A DNA stretch of 64,000 nt, taken from assembly GCF_014204415.1 (NCBI RefSeq), contig NZ_JACHLE010000002.1:124001-188000 (forward strand), in the 5' to 3' direction. The stretch is from Chryseobacterium defluvii (GTDB lineage: Bacteria; Bacteroidota; Bacteroidia; Flavobacteriales; Weeksellaceae). Position numbers and translations under genes: made by a program. Positions 10,558-17,838 of this stretch are shown piece by piece; within the stretch, counting starts at the first letter, position 1; every line of letters starts with the position of its first letter. The notes below the pieces were generated by a model. That model searched no databases. It worked only from the letters and a program-made list of their open reading frames with translations, and was not told the origin of the DNA.

Positions 10558-10869
10558 ATTTGAACCTTAGGGTTAAGAAGTTTTTGAATAAAATGTTCAT
10601 TTTATTTAACATAAAATATAGCATCTCTTATTCTATGCATTAAAATTACATTGAAAGGATTGAATAATTGTTGAAAGTTTAAAGCATTTTATAAAAATAC
10701 CACTCTACAAACAAACAGTTCTGAATTACAATACTTTACATATAATAACTCTAAAAAACGCAGTGTTAAATTCAGTATTTCAACTTATTTTATTTTTGTT
10801 TCAGTTTATTTTATATTTTTGTTTGGTAAGCACTTTAATTGAGTAAACTTAAAAAAACACAACCCTCAA
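10558..10869. other. Divergent intergenic region (312 bp)
   Basis: No gene is visible. The region is very AT-rich and separates the surface-protein operon (minus) from the membrane AraC regulator (plus). It holds two TATTTTTG candidate -7 elements for the plus strand and a loose inverted repeat (CTGAATT near 10721, AATTCAG near 10770). I found no convincing -7/-33 pair for the minus-strand operon. Confidence 0.5.
10791..10821 (+). promoter_or_regulatory. Candidate -7 elements (TATTTTTG twice) for the AraC-type regulator
   Basis: TATTTTTG occurs at 10791-10798 and 10814-10821, matching the Bacteroidetes -7 consensus TAnnTTTG. Neither has a TTG at the usual 17-23 bp upstream, so support is weak. 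The second lies about 50 bp before the ATG at 10870. Confidence 0.35.
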
Positions 10870-11847
10870 ATGTCAGTAAAAGAGCAAATACTACAAGAGA
10901 AATCCAGCTACAGATACAATTATCTACTGTCTATTCTGTCCATTTTTTTCTGTTGTTCCGTAGTAGCTTATATAAGTAATGAGAAAATAGTTGCCTTGAG
11001 TATACTCATTGGGTTTCTTTTAATCATCGTTCTTTCATTTTTAGTCGTAAACAGTGAACATACTTATGATATATCAACAAGCAAACGTTTCTCCGTCATA
11101 TTAAATATAATACTGCTGTTCTATATCATTAACTGGTGGAATGATATCCCGGTACTGATGGTATTTTTTGTAATAGCATCCTCCAGCTATGTAAGTATCT
11201 ACTCTTTTAAAACCACTGTATTATTAACAGCTGTTCATTGTATGATCATGATTTTTCTTCCTGTACTGGATACATTTTATGATCTGAGAATACTTGATGA
11301 ATACGCTCCTCTTGCCCCGTCATTCATTAAAATACAGACCATACTTATTTTAATATTTTCAACGGGATTATTGCTGTTAAATATTTACCATTATACAAGA
11401 ATATACAGGCTGGAGATCTTATTGGAAATAAAGGGAGACCCTTCTAATGAGGAAGAGAACACACCCTTTCAGCCTATAGAAAAAATTGAAGATCCGAAAT
11501 TTGATCTTATCTATAATGAAATCCTGAATTATTTTGATACTTACAAGCCTTATCAGGATCCCGATTTTAACCTGGCAAAACTGGCAAGAGCCGTCAGTTC
11601 CAATACCTATTATGTATCTGTGGCCTTAAATCAAAAATCAAAAATGAATTTTAAATCCTTTTTAAATACCTACAGGATAGAGCAGGTGAAGGAAGAACTC
11701 AAAAACAGTAAGCATAAAAAATTCACTTTAAAGCATATTTATACAAAAGCCGGATTTACCCATCAATCTACATTTAACAGGATATTTAAACAAATTGAAG
11801 GAATTTCTCCCAATGAATTTATAAAACAAATAGAAATCGCCGGATAA
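10870..11847 (+). CDS. Membrane-embedded AraC-family transcriptional regulator
   Basis: 325 residues. The N-terminal ~180 residues contain about six hydrophobic membrane segments (for example ALSILIGFLLIIVLSFLVV) and no recognisable periplasmic sensor domain. After a short linker, residues ~215-320 form an AraC/XylS-type double helix-turn-helix domain with FNLAKLARAVSSNTYYVS, LNTYRIEQVK and the family signature AGFTHQSTFNRIFKQIEGISP. It should bind DNA at the inner membrane, like other membrane-anchored one-component regulators (inference). It is divergent from the surface-protein operon at 10557. A clear paralogue with the same layout sits at 26964-27953, next to another VGINTxxP protein gene. 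The signal is unknown. Confidence 0.87.
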   Translation: MSVKEQILQEKSSYRYNYLLSILSIFFCCSVVAYISNEKIVALSILIGFLLIIVLSFLVVNSEHTYDISTSKRFSVILNIILLFYIINWWNDIPVLMVFFVIASSSYVSIYSFKTTVLLTAVHCMIMIFLPVLDTFYDLRILDEYAPLAPSFIKIQTILILIFSTGLLLLNIYHYTRIYRLEILLEIKGDPSNEEENTPFQPIEKIEDPKFDLIYNEILNYFDTYKPYQDPDFNLAKLARAVSSNTYYVSVALNQKSKMNFKSFLNTYRIEQVKEELKNSKHKKFTLKHIYTKAGFTHQSTFNRIFKQIEGISPNEFIKQIEIAG

Positions 11848-11862
11848 TTTCACATCACTCAT

Positions 11863-11900
11863 AAAAACAGCACGGCTATTACATTAGCGTGCTGTTTTTT
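11863..11900. terminator. Bidirectional intrinsic terminator
   Basis: The 8-bp stem ACAGCACG/CGTGCTGT (11867-11874 and 11888-11895) is extended by an A-run on the left and a T-run on the right. It sits between the convergent AraC-type regulator and superoxide dismutase genes and can serve both. Confidence 0.85.
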
Positions 11901-11918
11901 GATTTACAAATGGAATAT

Positions 11919-12593
11919 TTACTTTTTAGATAAGGCCTCTTCGTACCTTTTACTTACCTCTTTCCAGTTGATCACGTTCCAGATCGCAGCAAGGTAATCT
12001 GCCCTTTTATTCTGGTATTTTAAATAATAAGCATGCTCCCAGACATCTATTCCCAAAACCGGAGTACCTTGTTCTTCCACAACATCCATTAATGGGTTAT
12101 CCTGATTAGGGGTGGAAGAAACAAATAATTTCCCGTTTTTATCTACGGAAAGCCATGCCCATCCCGATCCGAAACGGTCAGCTCCTGCTTTACCCAGTTT
12201 TTCTTTAAACGCTTCTACACTTCCAAAGGAGTCATTGATGGCCTTTGAAAGCTTTGCGGATGGCTGTGTATTTTTTTCGGGGGTAAGGATAGTCCAGAAA
12301 AGTTCATGGTTATAATGCCCACCGGCATTATTTCTAATCGCAGGGCTCAAAGTGGAAACCTTAGAGAGGATCTGATTTAAATTTTCTTTTTCCTGCGGTG
12401 TTCCTGCAACAGCCTTATTGAGATTAGACGCATAGGCTGCTCCATGCTTTGAATAATGAATTTCCATAGTCTGGGCATCAATAGAACCTTCCAAAGCATT
12501 ATACGCATACAGTAACGGTGCCTGTTTAAACTGAGCAAAAGTAAATTGCGCTATAAATACCGCGCTTAAAGCAGCTACTTTCAAAATATTCAT
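11919..12593 (-). CDS. Secreted superoxide dismutase, Mn-type of the Fe/Mn family
   Basis: 224 residues with a signal peptide cleaved after ...FTFA (residue 20), so it acts outside the cytoplasm and converts superoxide to peroxide and oxygen. The metal ligands of the Fe/Mn family are present: H46 (in MEIHYSKHG), H96 (in GGHYNHELFW), D183 and H187 (in DVWEHAYY). The NNAGGH...NHELFW context and Gln in STPNQDNPL favour the Mn type over the Fe type (family knowledge). The usual second His of KHH is Gly here (KHG). It lies 27 bp after the SCO gene and ahead of a strong terminator, so it is probably the last gene of a YHS-SCO-SOD operon. Confidence 0.93.
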   Translation of the reverse strand: MNILKVAALSAVFIAQFTFAQFKQAPLLYAYNALEGSIDAQTMEIHYSKHGAAYASNLNKAVAGTPQEKENLNQILSKVSTLSPAIRNNAGGHYNHELFWTILTPEKNTQPSAKLSKAINDSFGSVEAFKEKLGKAGADRFGSGWAWLSVDKNGKLFVSSTPNQDNPLMDVVEEQGTPVLGIDVWEHAYYLKYQNKRADYLAAIWNVINWKEVSKRYEEALSKK

Positions 12594-12620
12594 ACAATTT
12601 TGTTTTATGGTTTAACAATA

Positions 12621-13301
12621 TTATTTTAATAATTTCCTGATGTCCTCAATCAGGGTTTCTCTGTCAGGATGATACTTTCCTGTAAGTTTGGGTATTTTTC
12701 CTTCCGGGTCTTCATAATTCAGTCCTGAATAATACAAGATCGGCGTATTGTCTTTATTATATCGGCAACGGATATTCCCGTCTTTATCTACAAGAGCGAT
12801 CATCCCGCTATGATTAAGACTTTCTCCTTCATCTTCTTCATCCCCTACATAAATATTAAAGTTATCGGCAAGGTTTCCAATATACGTTCTGTCTCCGGTC
12901 AGGAAATGCCAGTTAGATGATTTTACTCCTATTCTTGCGGCGTGCCGACGTAAAATTTCAGGAGTGTCATTCTGCGGATCAATACTGATGGAAATTATCC
13001 CGAAATCATTGTCATTGATCTCCTTTTCTATGGCTTTCATATTGGTATTCATTACCGGACAGATCGTAGGACACTGACTAAAGAAAAATTCTACAAGATA
13101 TACTTTTCCCAACATATCCTTATTGGTGATTTTCTTATTATTCTGATCTGTAAGCTCAAAATCCGGAATTTTCATTACAGTATAAAGACTTTTTTTAAAA
13201 TAGCGCATTCCAATACCAATTCCCAGAAAAATAAGGCCAAAAACCACAACCGGGATCATTATTTTAAGCTTCGTATTGGCTGTCTTTTTATTTTTGGACA
13301 T
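12621..13301 (-). CDS. SCO1/SenC/PrrC-family copper chaperone
   Basis: I place the start at the ATG at 13301 (226 residues), because the longer frame up to 13355 runs through the upstream gene. The start overlaps that gene by 14 bp. One N-terminal membrane anchor (residues ~13-31) is followed by a thioredoxin-like domain. The copper ligands typical of SCO proteins are visible: C77 and C81 in FSQCPTICPVM, and H164 in SLNHSGM. SCO proteins deliver copper to the CuA site of cytochrome oxidase or act in periplasmic thiol redox. No oxidase genes are nearby, so the target is open. Next to it are a YHS-domain lipoprotein and a secreted superoxide dismutase. Confidence 0.92.
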   Translation of the reverse strand: MSKNKKTANTKLKIMIPVVVFGLIFLGIGIGMRYFKKSLYTVMKIPDFELTDQNNKKITNKDMLGKVYLVEFFFSQCPTICPVMNTNMKAIEKEINDNDFGIISISIDPQNDTPEILRRHAARIGVKSSNWHFLTGDRTYIGNLADNFNIYVGDEEDEGESLNHSGMIALVDKDGNIRCRYNKDNTPILYYSGLNYEDPEGKIPKLTGKYHPDRETLIEDIRKLLK

Positions 13302-13563
13302 ATTTTCCGGGGGTTTTCCTGAATTCTTCTTTGCAATAGGCACTGCAAAAACCATACACTTTATTTTTATATACAGCAGTATCTTTTAAATATTCAGCCG
13401 TTTTCATATGGCAGATCGGGTCTTCCGAATTCACTGTTCTTACGTTTTTTATATTCCCTTTGGATGAATTCATAGTCTGTTTATGTTTTACTTTAGGTGT
13501 TTCCTGAGCACAGGACATTAGTGATACAGACAGCAACACCATCAAAATGATTTTAGATTTCAT
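13288..13563 (-). CDS. Small YHS-domain lipoprotein
   Basis: 91 residues. A lipoprotein signal with the lipobox SLMSC is cut before Cys18. The C-terminal 45 residues form a YHS-type metal-binding domain: DPICHMKTAEY...YGFCSAYCKEEFRK..GKY, with Cys/His residues placed as in the domains found near copper and heavy-metal transporters. It probably binds metal in the periplasm and may hand it to the SCO protein encoded downstream. The two genes overlap by 14 bp, which suggests translational coupling. The metal bound is not shown by sequence. Confidence 0.88.
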   Translation of the reverse strand: MKSKIILMVLLSVSLMSCAQETPKVKHKQTMNSSKGNIKNVRTVNSEDPICHMKTAEYLKDTAVYKNKVYGFCSAYCKEEFRKTPGKYVQK

Positions 13564-13648
13564 TAAAAATGATAATTGAAATTAATGATAAATGAATGTG
13601 AGTTCCTGATTCTAAGATCAAAAACCGAAACGTAAATTAAATATCTAC

Positions 13649-14059
13649 CTAAACTAAAGGAGGATGAAATATCTGAGAAGAATATTCCGAAGTATAGAAA
13701 TAAAAATAATCCGGAGTTGAAGTTCTTATCAGGTAATCAAAATTTTCATTAGTAAATGATAGGATGTTCTCCGAAAGGAATGTATCTAACCCTATCATTT
13801 TAATCGTTTGAGGAGTATTGGATTGCTTCTCTGCCTGAGCCAGCTCTTTTTCAACATAACATTTCCCATTACATGTTGATTGGGGTCTGCTCCTGTTCTC
13901 ACAGAGATTTTTAACAATATATTCGTAATTCACCACGTAATTCACTAATGGCAGCACAGGACGTATTGCGATCATAAAAATGATGAATATGGAAATGAAA
14001 AACTTCAATGTTAAGTTTTGTATTACAAATATAACCTTCAAAATTATTGCATACTTCAT
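13649..14059 (-). CDS. Small membrane-anchored protein with a CNGKCY motif, function unknown
   Basis: 136 residues, not assigned to a known function. A hydrophobic segment near residues 18-42 (LKFFISIFIIFMIAIRPVLPL) is followed by a motif CENRSRPQSTCNGKCYVEKEL with three closely spaced cysteines and an amphipathic stretch. The C-terminus ends in YSSQIFHPPLV. Small proteins with a CNGKCY(L/V)xKEL motif are common in flavobacteria beside copper or respiratory genes (from memory). Its place between the SCO/YHS genes and the metal-efflux operon suggests a metal or redox role (inference). An internal methionine (residue 29) could be the real start. Confidence 0.7.
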   Translation of the reverse strand: MKYAIILKVIFVIQNLTLKFFISIFIIFMIAIRPVLPLVNYVVNYEYIVKNLCENRSRPQSTCNGKCYVEKELAQAEKQSNTPQTIKMIGLDTFLSENILSFTNENFDYLIRTSTPDYFYFYTSEYSSQIFHPPLV

Positions 14060-14093
14060 TTATGATGAAAGTCATTGATATCTTTTTTTGAGT

Positions 14094-14169
14094 TACCACA
14101 GATTACACGGATTAACACAGATGTTTATGTTTTATTTTTGATTTGTGAAAATCTGTGTAATCTGTGGTA
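14094..14169. repeat. Dispersed palindromic repeat, family 1, copy 1
   Basis: Arms TACCACAGATTACAC and GTGTAATCTGTGGTA are exact reverse complements around a ~46-base centre that repeats an inner pair (AACACAGAT / ATCTGTGT). It is noncoding, between two minus-strand genes. A second, slightly shorter copy is at 28393-28455. Confidence 0.85.
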
Positions 14170-14188
14170 TGTATATAATTCTTTATAT

Positions 14189-16144
14189 TCAAAACTTCAT
14201 TCTTTGAATTCTTACAGCATTTAAAATAGCCAGTAAGGCAACTCCTACATCAGCAAAGACGGCTTCCCACATCGTTGCTAAACCTCCTGCTCCCAGGATC
14301 AATACAATTCCTTTGACAACAAAGGCTAAAATGATATTTTGCCATACAATCTTCTTGGTCTGCTTACCGATGTTAATCGCCATTGGTATTTTGCTCGGCA
14401 TATCATCCTGAATCACTACATCTGCGGTTTCAATAGTAGCATCGCTCCCCAATCCTCCCATTGCAATTCCTACATCACTTAAAGCTACAACAGGAGCATC
14501 ATTCACTCCGTCGCCTACAAAGACAACACTTTGATTTTTCGACTTAATCTCTTTTACTTTATTTACTTTATCTTCAGGAAGTAAATCTCCGTAAGCATTC
14601 TGAATTCCCAATGCATCTGCAACGTATTTTACTACGGAAGATTTATCTCCGCTTAGCATTGTCGTTTTTACATTGAGTCCTTTCAGCTTATTTATGGTTA
14701 ATTGCGCATCTGTTTTAATACGATCTGCAATGGTAAGATAACCTATAAACTTCTTATCAAAGGCCACCGCTATTAAAGTATAAACAATATTCTCAGGCTT
14801 CATATCATAGCTGATATTAAATCTATCCATCAGCTTAAAATTTCCTACCAACAATTCTTTTCCATTAATACTTGCCTTTAAACCATGTCCTCCAATCTCC
14901 TCTACATTTTCCAATGGAACAGTGTGATCTATTTCTCCGACATAATTATGAATAGCCGTAGCAACCGGATGGGTGCTTTTACTCTCCAGGACATTCACAA
15001 ATTTCAGTATTTCATTCTTATCAAATTCATTTTTGAAATTTACTTCCTGAACCTGAAAAACGCCTTCCGTCATGGTTCCTGTTTTATCCATCACCACATT
15101 CTGAACGTTTGCCAATATATCTAAGAAATTGCTTCCTTTAAATAAGATCCCATTTCTGCTTCCGGCACCGATTCCTCCGAAATACCCTAGCGGAATAGAG
15201 ATCACCAAAGCACACGGACAGGAAATCACAAGGAAGATCAATGCTCTGTACAGCCAGTCTTTAAACTGGTAATCAGCTACAAAAAAGTAAGGCAGCAAAG
15301 CAATTCCAATCGCCAGAAACACTACGATCGGGGTATATATTTTTGCGAATTTTCTGATGAACAGCTCCGTTGGCGCTTTTTGTGCCGTTGCATTCTGAAC
15401 CAATTCCAAAATTTTACTCAGCTTACTGTCCTGATAAGCTGTAGTCACTTTTACCTGGGAAATGGTATTCAGGTTGATCATTCCGGCTAAAACAGTTTCT
15501 CCTTTTGACTTCGTATCAGGCTTGCTTTCCCCGGTAAGCGCAGCAGTATTGAACGATGCGGTTTCAGATAAAAGCTCTCCATCTAACCCTAATTTTTCAC
15601 CGGATTTTAATTGAATAATCTCTCCGACATTCACTGCTTCTGCCTTTACCGTCTGCGGCTGTCCGTCTTTTATAACGGTAACCTCATCGGGTCGCTGATC
15701 CAGCAATGCCTTGATATTACTTTTTGCCCTTGTAACAGCCATTGCTTGGAAAACTTCTCCTACTGAATAAAAAAGCATGACAGCAACACCTTCAGGATAT
15801 TCTCCAATGGCAAATGCCCCGATTGTGGCAATTCCCATTAAGAAAAATTCTGAAAATACATCTCCTTTAATGATACTTTGCCCGGCTTCTTTTAATACAG
15901 GGAAACCTACCGGAGCATAGGACACTAAATACCAAATCAAACGTACCCATCCTGAAAACCATTCCTGCTTTATATAATTGTCCAAGGCAATTCCTATCAA
16001 CAACAACCCTAAAGAAATAATTGCCGGAAGAAACATCTGAAACGCAGACTGTTCTCCGGTATCATGAGAATGGTCATGATTATGGCCATCACCTTCAACA
16101 TGGTTATGTTCTTTTTTCGGTTTTGTATTACAACATTCTTCCAT
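14189..16144 (-). CDS. Zn/Cd/Pb-type P-type ATPase (ZntA/CadA-like)
   Basis: 651 residues, a P1B-type heavy-metal export ATPase. The N-terminus has no full metal-binding domain, only CC at residues 4-5 and a His-rich tail (HNHVEGDGHNHDHSHD), probably a soft metal-binding sequence. P-type motifs are in order: TGES (204-207, actuator), CPC in SCPCAL (309-311, membrane metal site), DKTGT (353-357, phosphorylated Asp), STHPVA (nucleotide-domain HP), and GDGVNDAP. The CPC motif together with an Asp in the last membrane helix (FADVGVALLAILNAVRIQR) fits the Zn2+/Cd2+/Pb2+ subgroup. It is the last gene of a czcA-czcB-fur operon. A Fur-type palindrome lies 38-52 bp before its start. Confidence 0.93.
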   Translation of the reverse strand: MEECCNTKPKKEHNHVEGDGHNHDHSHDTGEQSAFQMFLPAIISLGLLLIGIALDNYIKQEWFSGWVRLIWYLVSYAPVGFPVLKEAGQSIIKGDVFSEFFLMGIATIGAFAIGEYPEGVAVMLFYSVGEVFQAMAVTRAKSNIKALLDQRPDEVTVIKDGQPQTVKAEAVNVGEIIQLKSGEKLGLDGELLSETASFNTAALTGESKPDTKSKGETVLAGMINLNTISQVKVTTAYQDSKLSKILELVQNATAQKAPTELFIRKFAKIYTPIVVFLAIGIALLPYFFVADYQFKDWLYRALIFLVISCPCALVISIPLGYFGGIGAGSRNGILFKGSNFLDILANVQNVVMDKTGTMTEGVFQVQEVNFKNEFDKNEILKFVNVLESKSTHPVATAIHNYVGEIDHTVPLENVEEIGGHGLKASINGKELLVGNFKLMDRFNISYDMKPENIVYTLIAVAFDKKFIGYLTIADRIKTDAQLTINKLKGLNVKTTMLSGDKSSVVKYVADALGIQNAYGDLLPEDKVNKVKEIKSKNQSVVFVGDGVNDAPVVALSDVGIAMGGLGSDATIETADVVIQDDMPSKIPMAINIGKQTKKIVWQNIILAFVVKGIVLILGAGGLATMWEAVFADVGVALLAILNAVRIQRMKF

Positions 16145-16181
16145 AATTGATAATTTTCATTAAATTTAGTTGTATCATAAA

Positions 16182-16196
16182 TGCAATGCTATTGCA
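16182..16196 (-). promoter_or_regulatory. Putative Fur-family operator (TGCAA-N5-TTGCA) upstream of the ATPase gene
   Basis: The 15-base palindrome TGCAATGCTATTGCA overlaps the last codons of the fur-like gene and lies 38-52 bp upstream of the ATPase start. Its arms are identical to those of the site at 22370-22384, upstream of czcA in the same gene set. This shared element next to a Fur-family gene is the basis for calling it an operator. Confidence 0.6.
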
Positions 16197-16608
16197 AACT
16201 TTCCAGACAGTTTTCACAAATCCCTTTCGCAAAAAGCCTGATCTCATCAATCCTGAAATTCGTTTTAATGTTTTCCGGGAATGAAATATCTTCTTTACAT
16301 GTCGTCTGCTTACAGATCTTACAGTAAAAATGCAGATGCCAGTCTTTATGGGTCTGCTCGTCACAACCATCATGGCAAAGTTTATATTTTGTGGTCGTAT
16401 TTTCCTGTATACTGTGGACAATCCCTTTTTCTCCAAACGTTTTCAGTGTCCTGTAAATGGTGGTTCTATCAGCATTTTCAAAATGGTTTTCTATTTCGGA
16501 AAGCGATGATGCCGCTTCCTGGGAACTTAGAAAATCATACACCAGGATTCTCATACTTGTTGGTTTGGTGTTTTTATCCATCAGTTTATTTTCAATGTCT
16601 TTTTTCAT
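16189..16608 (-). CDS. Fur-family metal-responsive repressor
   Basis: 139 residues, the usual Fur/Zur length. The N-terminal winged helix-turn-helix includes the recognition-helix signature DRTTIYRTLKTF (47-58). The C-terminal dimer/metal domain has HLHF (91-94), C96-x2-C99, C104 and a second CxxC at 131-134, the structural Zn site. Which metal it senses cannot be read from sequence. Lying between czcB and the Zn/Cd ATPase gene suggests zinc or another efflux substrate. Spacing: 11 bp after czcB, 44 bp before the ATPase. Two palindromes with the same arms (16182 and 22370) are candidate binding sites, implying it controls its own operon. Confidence 0.9.
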   Translation of the reverse strand: MKKDIENKLMDKNTKPTSMRILVYDFLSSQEAASSLSEIENHFENADRTTIYRTLKTFGEKGIVHSIQENTTTKYKLCHDGCDEQTHKDWHLHFYCKICKQTTCKEDISFPENIKTNFRIDEIRLFAKGICENCLESLQ

Positions 16609-16619
16609 GATTTCAAGTA

Positions 16620-17837
16620 TTAATGTTCATGACCTCCGGAATTTACCAGCTTAGCATTAATAAAAAATGCTCCTTTTATGGCAATTTTAGCCCCCTGAGG
16701 AATGGTTTTCACAGGTGTAATGGCAGTATATCCCATTTCCGAAGTACCTCTTACGACTTCTATTCTTTCAAAGTTAACGGTTTTTCCGTGGGATTTTTCT
16801 TCTTTTGAATGTTGTTCTTCCGAATGTTCCTCTTTATTGCTTACAAGGAATATATAATCTTTTCCGTCTGCGCTTGTAATGGCACTGTTCGGAACAGCGG
16901 GCATCAGTTGATTGCTTAAACTTACAACCGCTGTAGTATTCATCCCGTCGATCAGGTTCGTTTTATTTCCTTTAACTTTACAATGGATAGGAACTGTTTT
17001 GCTTTGATTTTCAAATGCACTTCCAATGCTGTACACCTCAGCATCATATTCTTCAATGGGATTATTCGTTAAGGTAAAATGAATCTTCTGACCTACTTTT
17101 ATCAATGGAAGATCTTTCTCAAAAACCTGCAAATCCAGGTGTAATGAGCTGTTATCTACAATTTCGGCAACTGGTGTGGAAACGTCTATGTAACTTCCAA
17201 TCTGCAGAAAAACATTGCTGATTGCTCCACTGATGGGAGCTGTAACAGCAAGACCGGATCTAAGGTTTTTATTGGAAATTCCGGCAGGACTTATTCCCAT
17301 CATCTGAATTTGCCTTTGAAGGGAAGCTCTTCTTGTTCTTAATGTTTTTAATTCTGCTTCTGCATTTTGGAGGTTCTTTTTGGCACCTGCGTCATTATCA
17401 AAAAGCTCTTTCTGTCTTCTGTATTCCTGCTCTGCAAAGGTGATACGGCTTCCTGTTGTGAGATAATCTTCCTGCAGCTGTATGAATTCAGGATTGGCAA
17501 TAGTAGCAATTACCTGCCCTTTCCTCACAAAATCTCCTACCTGAACATTTAATGTTTTGATTACCCCTCCATAGAGAGAAGTGGCATTGGCCTTATTGTT
17601 ATTGGGAACACTCAATGCTCCGTTGGCTTTGATGGTTGCTGTAAGTTCTTTCATTTCGATCTGTCCTAAAGAAACACCTACTGCATTCATTTGCTCCTGA
17701 GTAAGTGCTGCCAATTCTGAATCCTCATGCTTCGAATGTTCTTCTGCTTTTTGTTTTGTTTCCGTTACACTTTCCTTCTTTTCACAACTTACAAGAAATA
17801 AAGCCAGAAAAGCCAGGATAATTATATTTAATTTCAT
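16620..17837 (-). CDS. czcB: CzcB-type periplasmic adaptor (membrane fusion) lipoprotein of an RND metal efflux system
   Basis: 405 residues. The lipoprotein signal ends in the lipobox FLVSC (Cys18), then comes a His/Glu-rich stretch (KQKAEEHSKHEDSE). The barrel-sandwich hybrid domain is visible at GGVIKTLNVQVGDFVRKGQVIATI, with its second half at AVTAPISGAISNVFLQIGSYID, flanking a coiled-coil hairpin (ITFAEQEYRRQKELF...LKTLRTRRASLQRQ). A late His-rich loop (EEHSEEQHSKEEKSHGK, ~345-361) and a C-terminal GGHEH may bind metal. It should bridge the CzcA pump to the outer-membrane channel. It starts 1 bp after the czcA stop, so the two are tightly coupled. Confidence 0.92.
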   Translation of the reverse strand: MKLNIIILAFLALFLVSCEKKESVTETKQKAEEHSKHEDSELAALTQEQMNAVGVSLGQIEMKELTATIKANGALSVPNNNKANATSLYGGVIKTLNVQVGDFVRKGQVIATIANPEFIQLQEDYLTTGSRITFAEQEYRRQKELFDNDAGAKKNLQNAEAELKTLRTRRASLQRQIQMMGISPAGISNKNLRSGLAVTAPISGAISNVFLQIGSYIDVSTPVAEIVDNSSLHLDLQVFEKDLPLIKVGQKIHFTLTNNPIEEYDAEVYSIGSAFENQSKTVPIHCKVKGNKTNLIDGMNTTAVVSLSNQLMPAVPNSAITSADGKDYIFLVSNKEEHSEEQHSKEEKSHGKTVNFERIEVVRGTSEMGYTAITPVKTIPQGAKIAIKGAFFINAKLVNSGGHEH

Positions 17838-17838
17838 T

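Noticed and set aside
13301..13355. Longer N-terminus of the SCO protein
   Set aside because: The extra 18 residues overlap the YHS gene and do not resemble a signal or anchor; the ATG at 13301 gives the usual N-terminal anchor.
16128..16436. Minus-strand 102-codon ORF overlapping fur
   Set aside because: A different frame of the Fur-family gene; no protein features.
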